Assembly: GCF_007846095.1 (NCBI RefSeq)
Contig: NZ_VOEI01000004.1
Coordinates: 248,001 to 312,000 of the forward strand
Length of the DNA: 64,000 nt
Direction of reading: 5' to 3'
DNA from: Mucilaginibacter achroorhodeus
GTDB taxonomy: Bacteria > Bacteroidota > Bacteroidia > Sphingobacteriales > Sphingobacteriaceae
In this document: piece after piece, positions 36,442 through 45,804 of the stretch
Numbering within the stretch: the stretch's first letter is position 1
Layout of the letters: each line of letters starts with the position of its first letter
Notes under the pieces: model-generated
Told to the model about the DNA's origin: nothing
What the model saw: only the letters and a program-made list of their open reading frames with translations
Database searches by the model: none
Position numbers and translations under genes: made by a program

Positions 36442-37668
36442 TTGAATAAGATAAGGGTAGCGTTTTTTGCCGAAATATTGGCAGAAGATTTTGACGGGGC
36501 CGTGCGTACCATGTATCAAATTATCAGCAGGATAGATACATCTCGCTTTGAATATTTATTTATCTACGGAGCCGGGCCCGACCAAATAGGCGATTTTCAA
36601 ACATTTAGAGTACCGCATATTAAAGTGCCTTTGAACACCAGGTATTCGTTGACCTTGCCCGGCCGGGTCAAACCTTTGTTAAGCGAAAAGCTTAAGGCAT
36701 TTGCCCCGCAGGTGATCCATATTTCCACCCCATCATATCTTGGTAGTTTTGCGCTTGAATATGCACAGGGCAATAAACTCCCGGTGCTGAGTATTTACCA
36801 TACACACTTTATATCGTACGTTAATTACTATTTCAAGTTCACACCTTTTCTGATCAAACCGCTTAAGGATCACATTGCCAGGGGATACCGGAAATTTTAT
36901 AATCGGTGCGACAAGGTCTACGTACCATCAACCAGTATACAACAGGAATTAACCAGTATCGGTCTCCGGTATAGTAATATGCAGTTGTGGAAACGCGGGA
37001 TAGACACTCAGCTTTTTAATCCCTTGAAGCGTGATAAACGTGTTATAGAGCGATTAACTGGAAATAGAAACCCAACCATAGTGTTTGCGAGCAGGCTGGT
37101 TTGGGAGAAAAACCTGGAAACGTTGATCGCTATTTACGAGAAATTTAAACAGCGCAACAACCATGTCAATTTTTTGGTAGTAGGGGATGGTGTTGCCCGT
37201 AAAGACTGCGAAAAGAGAATGAAAGGTGCTTTCTTTACTGGTAAGGTCGACCATATTTATCTGGCATCTCTCTATGCATCCGCAGATGTTTTTCTATTTC
37301 CATCAATTTCAGAAACCTATGGTAATGTAGTGGCCGAAGCGATGGCATCCGGGTTACCTTGTGTAATAGCAGACGGGGGCGGATCAAAAGATTTTGTTGA
37401 GCATGGCAAAGATGGTTTTAGATGCAGGCCCTTTGATGCAGATGATTACGTTGAAAAGCTGGAAATACTACTCAATAATAAACCACTTGCCCATCATTTT
37501 GCCACAGAATGCATCAAGCACATGAAAGAGCTAAGTTGGGATGCACTGGCCCAAACCTATTTCGATGATGTAACCGCACTTGCAGAGAGAACCGCTCCCG
37601 CCGAAATTGTACCTCCGTTAAAACCACATGCGCAGTTGATCACATCACTTTTATCTGTGCGTCTGTAA
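36442..37668 (+). CDS. Family 4 glycosyltransferase (GT-B)
   Basis: 408 residues. The N-terminal half has IRVAFFAEI at its very start, YHTHF (about 113) and PSTSIQQEL; the C-terminal half has LWKRGIDTQLFNP, FASRLVWEKNLETLI, VVGDG and the EX7E motif in SETYGNVVAEAMASGLP (about 288-303), which binds the nucleotide sugar. Close in type to bacterial alpha-mannosyl/SQDG-like transferases that sugar lipids. Start codon is TTG at 36442; the next in-frame Met (residue 31) would cut off the conserved first strand. Its 3' end overlaps the MscS gene end by 29 bp, tail to tail. Confidence 0.88.
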   Translation: MNKIRVAFFAEILAEDFDGAVRTMYQIISRIDTSRFEYLFIYGAGPDQIGDFQTFRVPHIKVPLNTRYSLTLPGRVKPLLSEKLKAFAPQVIHISTPSYLGSFALEYAQGNKLPVLSIYHTHFISYVNYYFKFTPFLIKPLKDHIARGYRKFYNRCDKVYVPSTSIQQELTSIGLRYSNMQLWKRGIDTQLFNPLKRDKRVIERLTGNRNPTIVFASRLVWEKNLETLIAIYEKFKQRNNHVNFLVVGDGVARKDCEKRMKGAFFTGKVDHIYLASLYASADVFLFPSISETYGNVVAEAMASGLPCVIADGGGSKDFVEHGKDGFRCRPFDADDYVEKLEILLNNKPLAHHFATECIKHMKELSWDALAQTYFDDVTALAERTAPAEIVPPLKPHAQLITSLLSVRL

Positions 37669-39979
37669 AGCGCTGCAGCAAATCTGCCAACAGCTTGCTT
37701 TTAAAGGCCGGTTCTATATATACACTGGTAACCCATATCAATATTTTAATTTCTACAGCATCAGCAGTAATATTATTTATCAGGATCTCGGGCGGCAGGT
37801 TTTTAACAGTGTGGTCTGTTTGATCTATCAGGTCTTCTAAAATTTTAGATAGCGCGTTCAGATCAGTCGCCATATTTACCTTAAATATCATTTCTGATTT
37901 TACGTAGGATGCACCCTGGGTCCAGTTAACGAGGCGATTGGAGAGCAGGTCGCCGTTTGGGATGATCACCTGCGAGCCATATTGCGTCAACATCTTGCTT
38001 GAGCGTATGCCAATGTCCTGGATCTTGCCTTTTTTATCGGCTATTTCAATAAAGTCACCAATTTCAAAAGGTTTTTCAAATACCAGTATCACGCCGGATA
38101 CAAAGTTGTTTACGATGTTCTGCATGCCCAAACCTATACCCACACTAAGCGCACCTAACACCACCGTTAACCTATCCATAGGTATGCCCGATGCTGTAAA
38201 GGCAAGTAATAAACCAAGCATCACGATCACCAGCCTGAACAGCGTTAGCTTTGAGCTTTTATGTTCTACCTGGTTATTGGCATAGCCGATGGATTTTTCT
38301 CCAAACAGAACGCCGATATTTTTTTGCAGGATGTTGGATACGTAAATGATCACCACAAAGAACAGCACATTGCCCAGCGTAAATTTAAGTGTACCGAAAA
38401 CCCTTTCTTTTACTAACACCTGGTGAACGAAACTGAACACACCCCCGGCAACATTAAGGTTGATAAAGAAAACCAGCAACCACAGTATCACCGCAATAAC
38501 GGATAACATTCGCTGAAAGGATTGCCGTGTTTTAGCAACATCCAGCCTTGAGAACAAACCGCCGTTGGAAGAGCTGATCTTGATCTGCAGTTCCAGGGCA
38601 TCAGTTAGTATTTGGATGAAAATAGCCAGCCCTATAACCTGGGTTAAGCCAACTATGGCTGTCACAGAATCAATTTTCGCCAGGCTTATCCGGCCAAAAA
38701 CATTCAGAAAAATAGCTATAATATTCAGGTAGAAGAAAACATAAAGTACAGGCTTGATAAACCCTTTTTTAAAGTTAATCTCTTTTAATTTTTGATAAAA
38801 TTTATAACCTATGTATAGTGAGGCAATGTTAACGGCAATTAATAACAAGCGCACAAAGATGGCATGGTGTACAGTGGCCGTTACAGCCATTACCAGTATA
38901 TACAGCCCAACAATGTAAAGCCACCGCCTCAATTGCTTTGCCGGCAGCTTTTTCCAGAAATCAATTGTCAGCAGGATAAGTAAGGCAAAGGAAATGATCT
39001 CGATGTACAGCGACGGTGAATCGGGCTCGAAAAGCGGGGTGATGATGAGCATCACAATAAGCGCCGGGATCACCGGTATGGCACTGATGTATTTAAACTC
39101 CAGTGCGCCAAGGCTTTCCCGCACATCCGGTTTATTTGCTTTGCGATAGTTGAGAAACACCCACAAGAAAAATGCAACCCCAAACAGTATTACCAGGATT
39201 CGATTGTCCCAGGTAGAATTGATAAAGTAACCAAGTATTTTATTTTGGCCCCTGATGGATGATGAGAGTAGTTCTCCCAGATCTTCGCCTTTGTTTTCTA
39301 CCGGTGCCGACCAAATATAGGGCGACTCTTTTCTTAAAGCACTTCTGCCTGATGTTCTCATGCGGTCGCTGATATCAACCTGCAATTCTGTAAGCTCAAG
39401 ATTAGTTGCTGATACCTCGGCAAGTAACTTGCTCGTGGTGTCGAGGTTAGCAGTGGTAAGTTTGCCCGCATTTTGCAACCTCAGCTTGATATCCAGGAGC
39501 TGGCTTTTATATAGATTTTTGGCGGTAGTGTCATCAGCTTTTATCATCAAAACCGAATCCTTACTCAACTGCACTATCTCTTTTGACATCCGCTGCAGGT
39601 TGTTGCTTTCTTTAGAAAGCTTATCTTGAATGTCCTGCAGGTTTTCTTGCGATGTTTTTAATATCAGCTGGTAATTACTCAGAATTTTCGGCTCGATAAT
39701 TCGCTCCTTGATATCCAGGTCTTCTTTTATCGGTTGAACGTTTTGCCGGATGTCTTTAAGCGTTTGCCTGGCGGTTAAGGTATTGTAACCATCTTTGTTA
39801 GCTGCGTTTATTTCTGTGATAGCAGCCTGTGCACGTTGCATCCTGAAAAGCAAGGTATCAGGCAGGGTTTGCCCCGAATCGCTTTTTAAAGTTGGTACCT
39901 GGGCAAAAGCAATATTTATTGAGACGATATTAAGCAGTAATAGAACCGCTGTTTTAATGAAAATGCCGTTGAATTTCAT
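37640..39979 (-). CDS. MscS-family mechanosensitive channel with long periplasmic N-domain
   Basis: 779 residues, much longer than E. coli MscS (286), as in MscK/YbiO-type channels. Signal peptide about 1-26, a helical, Gln/Leu-rich periplasmic region to about 240, about ten membrane helices (about 250-600), then the MscS core: pore helix GALSVGIGLGMQNIVNNFVSG (about 608, in part) and the beta-domain FEKPFEIGDFIEIADKKGKI, IRSSKML, IIPNGDLLSNRLVNW. Releases solutes on hypo-osmotic shock. Monocistronic; converges with the glycosyltransferase. Confidence 0.92.
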   Translation of the reverse strand: MKFNGIFIKTAVLLLLNIVSINIAFAQVPTLKSDSGQTLPDTLLFRMQRAQAAITEINAANKDGYNTLTARQTLKDIRQNVQPIKEDLDIKERIIEPKILSNYQLILKTSQENLQDIQDKLSKESNNLQRMSKEIVQLSKDSVLMIKADDTTAKNLYKSQLLDIKLRLQNAGKLTTANLDTTSKLLAEVSATNLELTELQVDISDRMRTSGRSALRKESPYIWSAPVENKGEDLGELLSSSIRGQNKILGYFINSTWDNRILVILFGVAFFLWVFLNYRKANKPDVRESLGALEFKYISAIPVIPALIVMLIITPLFEPDSPSLYIEIISFALLILLTIDFWKKLPAKQLRRWLYIVGLYILVMAVTATVHHAIFVRLLLIAVNIASLYIGYKFYQKLKEINFKKGFIKPVLYVFFYLNIIAIFLNVFGRISLAKIDSVTAIVGLTQVIGLAIFIQILTDALELQIKISSSNGGLFSRLDVAKTRQSFQRMLSVIAVILWLLVFFINLNVAGGVFSFVHQVLVKERVFGTLKFTLGNVLFFVVIIYVSNILQKNIGVLFGEKSIGYANNQVEHKSSKLTLFRLVIVMLGLLLAFTASGIPMDRLTVVLGALSVGIGLGMQNIVNNFVSGVILVFEKPFEIGDFIEIADKKGKIQDIGIRSSKMLTQYGSQVIIPNGDLLSNRLVNWTQGASYVKSEMIFKVNMATDLNALSKILEDLIDQTDHTVKNLPPEILINNITADAVEIKILIWVTSVYIEPAFKSKLLADLLQRFTDAQIKVM

Positions 39980-40094
39980 TCCTGAGATATTTAACCCTAA
40001 TGGAAAGGGCTCAAAACAAATTATAGCTTATAACACCTTTTAGTTGTGATTTTGTTTCAGAAAATCAGGAATAGCCCTATTGGCTATCAAAGTG

Positions 40095-41336
40095 TCAGTT
40101 TGGATTACGTAATAATTTTTTAGTGAAACTGCCAATCGTAAGTCCTTGCACAAGGATGGAAAAGACAACAATTATGTAGGTGATAAGCACAAACTCTTCG
40201 CGATACATTTGTGGCCCCAAAGAAAGGGCCAACGCCACAGAAAGTCCTCCCCGCAAACCGCCCCAGGTTAAAATAGTTACAGCATTACGTTCAAATTTGA
40301 TCTTCAATTTAAGAAGATTGATGGGTACAAATACTGCCAGCCATCTGGCAAATAATACTGTGATTATACTGATGGCTCCGATGATCAAGATAGTTGTGTT
40401 TATCTTAATGATGAGCATCTCAAGACCTATCAGCAGGAAAAGAATAGCATTTAAGATCTCGTCGATGAGTTCCCAAAACTTGCCCAGATAATCCCGACTG
40501 ATTTTTGACATTGCCTGGCGTTTAACTTTATTGCCTGTAAGTAAGCCTGCAACTACCATTGCTAAAGGGCCTGATACATGTAGCAAACCGGCCAAAAGAT
40601 ATCCGCCCATTACTATCGCCACAGTTACCAATACTTCTACTTTGTAATCGTCAATAGGTTTTAGTGCATAATAACCGGCATAGCCTAACAGCGCACCAAA
40701 CAAAATGCCGCCCACGGCTTCCTGTAAAAAAAGTTTTGCAACTGATAGGGCATTGATGGTTGAGCCGGTGCCTGCGGCATCCAGTAAAGTCACAAATATT
40801 ACTACTGCTATGCCATCATTAAATAACGATTCGCCGGAAATTTTTAATTCAAGAGAGGATGGGATCTTTGCTTCTTTGAGTATAGCTAAAACAGCTATCG
40901 GGTCGGTAGGTGATATTACCGAACCAAATAGCAAGCAATAAATAAAAGGTATGTGGATATTGAAAAGTGCGAAAAGATAGAACGTAGTTATACCAACAAC
41001 TGCTGTAGAAATAACGGTACCTATTGTTGATAATGCTAAAACAGGCCAACGTTCTTTTCTTAATTGATCAGTATCTATGTGTATTGCTCCTGCAAAAAGT
41101 AAAAAGCTCAGCATAAATTTGAGCAATACGTCCCTAAAGTTTATAGACTCGACCAGGCGGAGGGCTTTATCCGGGAGAAAAGGATGGTAATTACCCCAAA
41201 CGGCTAAGATGATAGAGCAACATAGCGACATTACCATAATGCCAATAGTAGGAGGCCATTTAATAATGCGATTGTTGATATACGCAAATAGTGCTGCCAG
41301 TACAACGGTAATAGAAATGATCTCGCTGATACCCAT
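40095..41336 (-). CDS. Na+/H+ antiporter, CPA1 (NhaP) family
   Basis: 413 residues with about twelve membrane helices. The ion-binding and signature motifs are present: SPTDPIAVLAILKEAKIP (about 141), GESLFNDGIAVVIF (about 167) with the two catalytic acid positions, and GGLRGGLSVALALSLGP (about 365). It swaps Na+ (or K+) for protons across the inner membrane. No C-terminal cytoplasmic domain, the short form of the family. Single gene. Confidence 0.93.
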   Translation of the reverse strand: MGISEIISITVVLAALFAYINNRIIKWPPTIGIMVMSLCCSIILAVWGNYHPFLPDKALRLVESINFRDVLLKFMLSFLLFAGAIHIDTDQLRKERWPVLALSTIGTVISTAVVGITTFYLFALFNIHIPFIYCLLFGSVISPTDPIAVLAILKEAKIPSSLELKISGESLFNDGIAVVIFVTLLDAAGTGSTINALSVAKLFLQEAVGGILFGALLGYAGYYALKPIDDYKVEVLVTVAIVMGGYLLAGLLHVSGPLAMVVAGLLTGNKVKRQAMSKISRDYLGKFWELIDEILNAILFLLIGLEMLIIKINTTILIIGAISIITVLFARWLAVFVPINLLKLKIKFERNAVTILTWGGLRGGLSVALALSLGPQMYREEFVLITYIIVVFSILVQGLTIGSFTKKLLRNPN

Positions 41337-41449
41337 ATCCCGCTAACTTAATAAAATCGTTTGAATAATGGTAGACAGACGGGTTTGGAACCCGGAAGTT
41401 TGGCATGTTTTATTCAAAGGAATTAGCTGAAATAAAATGTGATAGTGGC

Positions 41450-42295
41450 CTACTTTCTATTTAGCAGATATTCAAAATCAAATATTGGTTCGTATCCTAA
41501 CATTTTCCGTGCTTTATCTATCACGTAAACTCTGTCAATACTATTGGGTAGTTCCCACCCTTTTGACCGGTAAATTTCTGCAGCATGGGGGTAAAGCCTC
41601 AAAATAGCGTCAGCCGGGTTTGTTTTAAGTACTTGCAGATCTGCTTTTGTAAACGGGCTTGTGCTTGCAATATTGAAAATTTCAAATTCTTTAAAGTCTT
41701 TGTGTAAAGCCAGGTATAGCGCTTCAGCTCCATCTCGTTCGTCAAGTCCGCGATACAAGCGATGATTAGCTTCCAGGTTAGGTGCTTCGGGCAGAAAACG
41801 ACCAACGCGATAAACCGAGGTTTGAAGTTTCTCTTTATAAAAGAAATCTTTGCAAAGTTGTTCAGCAGCTTGTTTGGTGATGTCGTAAATATCGCGCGGC
41901 TGTTCGGTAAGTGATTCATCAACCCACACCGCCTTATATGGATCAACCATTGCCGTACCGTAGATTGATGTGGTACTAATATACAAAAAGCGTCTTACGC
42001 CTTGTTTTACCGCTGCATTAAGCAAGTTGAGCGTGCCGTGGATATTGGTATCGATAAATTCTTCGCGCGGGTAGTTCAGGTCGCAATGTTTCCCATGAAT
42101 AGCAGCCGTATGTATTATGGCATTAACTCCGTAACATGCTTCATCTACACCAGCTTTATTTTTGATGTCTAAAATTATGTCAGTCGTTGGCGAAACTAAA
42201 AGGTCGGCACCAACAGCATTTAAACCAGCAGACCGGAGCCTTTCCATTACTGCCCTGCCTAACTTACCTGCCGAACCGGTCACCAATACCTTCAT
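41450..42295 (-). CDS. NAD-dependent epimerase/dehydratase (extended SDR)
   Basis: 281 residues. Rossmann nucleotide site TGSAGKLGRAV (about 6), second strand NAIIHTAAIHG (about 58), catalytic Ser in YISTTSIYG (about 110) and the YxxxK pair in YDITK (about 137-141). Acts on nucleotide sugars or related substrates; the exact one is unclear. It is the last of a same-strand run cydA-cydB-bla-SDR, 19 bp from the beta-lactamase stop. Confidence 0.88.
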   Translation of the reverse strand: MKVLVTGSAGKLGRAVMERLRSAGLNAVGADLLVSPTTDIILDIKNKAGVDEACYGVNAIIHTAAIHGKHCDLNYPREEFIDTNIHGTLNLLNAAVKQGVRRFLYISTTSIYGTAMVDPYKAVWVDESLTEQPRDIYDITKQAAEQLCKDFFYKEKLQTSVYRVGRFLPEAPNLEANHRLYRGLDERDGAEALYLALHKDFKEFEIFNIASTSPFTKADLQVLKTNPADAILRLYPHAAEIYRSKGWELPNSIDRVYVIDKARKMLGYEPIFDFEYLLNRK

Positions 42296-42314
42296 ATCTT
42301 TTCGCTTGCCATTA

Positions 42315-43208
42315 TCAATTTAATTTTTCGCCCACAACGTCATCGTAAACTACCTTGGCAATGCGTGCTATAACTGCTTCGCGCGTATTAGTATCGGCCT
42401 TTGCGTTACTTACAAACACTACCAGTATAAATTGCTTGCCGTTTGGTAAGGTGATTATGCCGCCGTCATTTGTGGCAGGGGAGATCCCGGTTCGGTTATC
42501 CGTAGCCGAAGTGCCGGTGCGATGGGCAACAACGGTGTTTGCCGCCAAAAGTCCTTTTATCCGCTTCTTGCCTACCTCCGTTTTTTCCATCGTTTTTATA
42601 ATGTATTCGGTGCTTTTTGCAGAGAGGGCTTTGCCATTTCTCACAGTTCTAAATAGCTTTGCCATGTCAGTCACCGTGCAAACATCAGTAAATTGCGCCT
42701 GCCAGTCATTCTTCATTTCCATCTCGGTTGCTCTTATCCAGAAAGAAGTGCCACCTAACTGATGCATGTACTGTTCTACTTCCGCTTTGCTGCAAACCTT
42801 GTTCAAAAGAATATCGCATGCATCGTTGTCGCTCCAGATCAGCATGTAATCGAGCAGTTCGCGTATGGTTACGTCAACGTTGCCGTCTGGGTGCTTATCG
42901 CGCAGCGGACTGTAATTTTCGGGCAGATCGGCTTTGGTGAGACGAAGTTTATCTTCGAGCTTAATACTGCCTTTATCAACCTTATGCAAAACCGCAACCG
43001 CGATAGGTAATTTAAAGGTACTCTGCATCACCAGGGGCTTATCACCATTAATGGAAAATGATCTTCCGGTTTGCAGGTCGATCATGCTTACGCCAATTTC
43101 GCCTTTTGCATCTTTAGCTATTTCATTGATCTTATTTTTAAGTGGGGTTTGCGCTACGGCAAAGGTGCAGTATCCTAAAAAGAATGAAAACAGCAATATT
43201 TTTCGCAT
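42315..43208 (-). CDS. Class A beta-lactamase, subclass A2-like
   Basis: 297 residues with signal peptide about 1-19 (VAQ-T). Active-site elements: Ser63-x-x-Lys66 (STFK), SDN at 126-128, the omega-loop Glu162 in ATEMEMKND (the spacing seen in Bacteroidetes enzymes such as CfxA, PER-like), and RTGTS at 230-234 where most class A enzymes have KTG. The Lys-to-Arg change at the Ambler 234 position also occurs in the CARB group. Hydrolyses penicillins or cephalosporins in the periplasm. Chromosomal and in line with cydAB (21 bp after cydB); no mobile element nearby. Confidence 0.9.
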   Translation of the reverse strand: MRKILLFSFFLGYCTFAVAQTPLKNKINEIAKDAKGEIGVSMIDLQTGRSFSINGDKPLVMQSTFKLPIAVAVLHKVDKGSIKLEDKLRLTKADLPENYSPLRDKHPDGNVDVTIRELLDYMLIWSDNDACDILLNKVCSKAEVEQYMHQLGGTSFWIRATEMEMKNDWQAQFTDVCTVTDMAKLFRTVRNGKALSAKSTEYIIKTMEKTEVGKKRIKGLLAANTVVAHRTGTSATDNRTGISPATNDGGIITLPNGKQFILVVFVSNAKADTNTREAVIARIAKVVYDDVVGEKLN

Positions 43209-43229
43209 AAACTAAATTTTGTAGATAGG

Positions 43230-44258
43230 TTATTGATGCAGATCGGCACTGTGATTAGGATCTTTCTTTTGAAAACTCCAAACCAGGTAAAATAGTGCAG
43301 GCAATATAAATAAACTCCCGGCCAGTAGCGCTATACCCAAAGCCTGTATGGTTTTATCAGCCCCGCGATGAACTAATAACGACAAGTAAGTGCCGTTTCT
43401 CAGAATAACAATGTTTGGATAGTGCTTGTAAGTGGTGGTCAACAAGATCATGGTCATCTGGAAACCGGCCAGCACCCGTATGATGTACCGTTTTCCTTTA
43501 CTTATCAGGTACCATAAAAGGATAAGCGACAATGTTGCCAAACCAACCGCTGCAATGCCGATGAAATTACCGAACACCCACTGCACAAGCGGAATGTTTT
43601 CTTTGATGGATGCTACAAAAACAACCGCGCCTGATACAACCGCCGCCACATTCATGATGCGGGCTTTGCGGATGAAACTGCGGCGCTCAGCATCGTCGCG
43701 GGCTTCGCCTATAAGGTAAATTGCCGCCAAAAAACCGCATAGAGATGTGGTAAAAAAACCAATAGCAACAGAGAACCAATTGAACCAGCTAAAAATATAG
43801 GCATCCATAAAATTGTTGGCCTGCGGGTCTACCCGGCCGGATACGGTGCTCCCCGCAATAATTCCCAAAAATAACGGCGTAATAAAGCTGGAGTACACAA
43901 ATATCTTGTTGTAAACCTTCTGCATGTTATCATTAACGGCATCATAATTACGAAAGGTTAATGCTGTGCCACGAGCTATGATCCCCATCAGCATGATAGT
44001 TAACGGGATATGCAGATAGGTTGACATAGTAGCATAGATGGTAGGAAAACCCACAAATAATATCACGATGGCTATGATAAGCCACATGTGGTTTGCCTCC
44101 CAAATTGGGCCGATGGCATTATACATAATGCGCCTGGTGCGCGATTTATTTGGGGTGGAGGTAAACAACTCAATTATACCTGCACCAAAATCGGCACCAC
44201 CCATAACCAGGTATAGGAGCAGCGAAACCCACAGAAAAATAATTACTACGTAGATCAT
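43230..44258 (-). CDS. cydB: Cytochrome bd oxidase subunit II
   Basis: 342 residues with eight or nine membrane helices. Family marks: GGADFGAGIIELF (about 20), GPIWEANHMWLI (about 50) and FRNYDAVNDN. Together with CydA it makes the high-affinity quinol oxidase of the inner membrane, used at low oxygen. Six bp after cydA, so translation is probably coupled. Confidence 0.95.
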   Translation of the reverse strand: MIYVVIIFLWVSLLLYLVMGGADFGAGIIELFTSTPNKSRTRRIMYNAIGPIWEANHMWLIIAIVILFVGFPTIYATMSTYLHIPLTIMLMGIIARGTALTFRNYDAVNDNMQKVYNKIFVYSSFITPLFLGIIAGSTVSGRVDPQANNFMDAYIFSWFNWFSVAIGFFTTSLCGFLAAIYLIGEARDDAERRSFIRKARIMNVAAVVSGAVVFVASIKENIPLVQWVFGNFIGIAAVGLATLSLILLWYLISKGKRYIIRVLAGFQMTMILLTTTYKHYPNIVILRNGTYLSLLVHRGADKTIQALGIALLAGSLFILPALFYLVWSFQKKDPNHSADLHQ

Positions 44259-44264
44259 AAGCTC

Positions 44265-45596
44265 TTATTTGGCATGTACAGGTTTGGGTTTAACATCATA
44301 AATAACAGGCACCATTTTAATTTGCCTGTACAAAAGAAATATCACGGCAATGCTTAACGATACATACACCGCCGTAAACAAGTAGAACGAATAATGTATG
44401 CCGGGCATTGGTGTAACTGCATCTGCGGTAAGCATTACGCCTTGTATTATCCAGGGTTGGCGGCCTACTTCTGTTACCGTCCACCCGGCTTCAACGGCTA
44501 TGAAGCCGATAGGGGTAGCTAAGATAAATAGTTTGAGAAACCACCCTGCGGTTAGCCATAACCGCTTTTTCCAAATGGCAATGAGGTAAAGCACACCCAG
44601 CGCCATCATGGCCATACCCAATGCCACCATTAATTGGAAAGCGTAGTGGGTAACAGCAATAGGGGGCTGGTCCTGTTTAGAAATCTGGTCGAGCCCTTTA
44701 ACCGGTGTTTTGAAATTATCATAGACCAGAAAGCTAAGCATCCCGGGCAACTCAATTGCATAATTTACTTTTTGATTTTTTACATCAGGTATTCCACCGA
44801 TGATCAACGGGGAGTAAGGTTCGGTTTTAAAGTGCGCCTCCATGGCGGCCAGCTTTGCAGGTTGGCGTTTGGCAACCATCTTAGCAGATATATCACCACT
44901 TAATGGTTGTAATAAGGCAGCGAGCACACCAAATATGGCAGCTATTTTAAATGAACGCAGGTGAAAGTCAACATTGCGCTTGCGGAATATCATTAACGCG
45001 TGTACGCCCGCAACGGCAAAACCGGTTGCTGCAAATGCAGCGATACACATATGTAAGGCCTGTGAGAACCAGGCAGGGTTAAACATTGCTTTTATTGGGT
45101 CGATATTGGTATACTGGCCATTTACAAAGTCGAACCCGGTAGGGCTGTTCATCCAGCTGTTGGCTGCTACCACCAATATGCCCGATGCTAATCCGCTGAT
45201 ACCTACTACCACGCCTGTAACCCAATGGAACCAGCGATTAAAACGATTCCATCCGTACAGGAAAAAGCCCAGCGCAATTGCCTCGATAAAAAAGGCTGTA
45301 CCTTCAAGCGAAAATGGCATACCGAAGATGGGGCCGGCGTGCTTCATAAAGGTTGGCCAAAGCAGCCCCAGTTCAAAGGACAACACCGTGCCGGATACAG
45401 CACCGGTGGCAAAGAAAATGGCGACACCTTTACTCCATGCTTTGGTTACATTCTGGTACACCTGCTCTCCGGTGCGCAGCCACAAAAAGTGCGATACTGC
45501 CATAAAGAACGGCATCACCATGCCAATGCATGAAAATATGATGTGGAAACCAAGTGAAAGCGCCATTTGCGAACGCGCGGCCATAAAATTATCCAT
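44265..45596 (-). CDS. cydA: Cytochrome bd oxidase subunit I
   Basis: 443 residues. Haem ligands are recognisable: His near residue 18 in SLGFHIIFSCIGM, His in QALHMCIAAFAATGF (about 182), and a Met further on. GWTVTEVGRQPWIIQGVMLT (about 378) is a family signature in the C-terminal third. The periplasmic Q loop is short, as in cyanide-insensitive CioA-type enzymes. First gene of the cydA-cydB-bla-epimerase run. An alternative start at the second Met (residue 5) is possible. Confidence 0.95.
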   Translation of the reverse strand: MDNFMAARSQMALSLGFHIIFSCIGMVMPFFMAVSHFLWLRTGEQVYQNVTKAWSKGVAIFFATGAVSGTVLSFELGLLWPTFMKHAGPIFGMPFSLEGTAFFIEAIALGFFLYGWNRFNRWFHWVTGVVVGISGLASGILVVAANSWMNSPTGFDFVNGQYTNIDPIKAMFNPAWFSQALHMCIAAFAATGFAVAGVHALMIFRKRNVDFHLRSFKIAAIFGVLAALLQPLSGDISAKMVAKRQPAKLAAMEAHFKTEPYSPLIIGGIPDVKNQKVNYAIELPGMLSFLVYDNFKTPVKGLDQISKQDQPPIAVTHYAFQLMVALGMAMMALGVLYLIAIWKKRLWLTAGWFLKLFILATPIGFIAVEAGWTVTEVGRQPWIIQGVMLTADAVTPMPGIHYSFYLFTAVYVSLSIAVIFLLYRQIKMVPVIYDVKPKPVHAK

Positions 45597-45734
45597 ACCG
45601 CAAGTTTAAGTACTATAATCTGTTTGCTGATATAATACGCAGACTTTTAGTAATTTAGAACGAATAATAATTAAGAAAAGAGATAGGCCCGAATTGGATA
45701 TTTGGAGATTTATGCTTATAAAATAAGCATGCCG

Positions 45735-45778
45735 GCGTTCACGGTGTTCACAAGTGTTCATGGCGTGAACGTGAACGC
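45735..45778. repeat. GTTCAC/GTGAAC intergenic repeat, copy 2
   Basis: Matches copy 1 at 17339-17382 in most positions and shares the same end, GCGTGAACGTGAACGC. The outer arms GCGTTCACG (45735-45743) and CGTGAACGC pair perfectly. Lies 26 bp after the stop of the YdeI-type gene. Confidence 0.6.
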
Positions 45779-45804
45779 TCTTTCATCTTCATGGGTTAGA
45801 TGAA

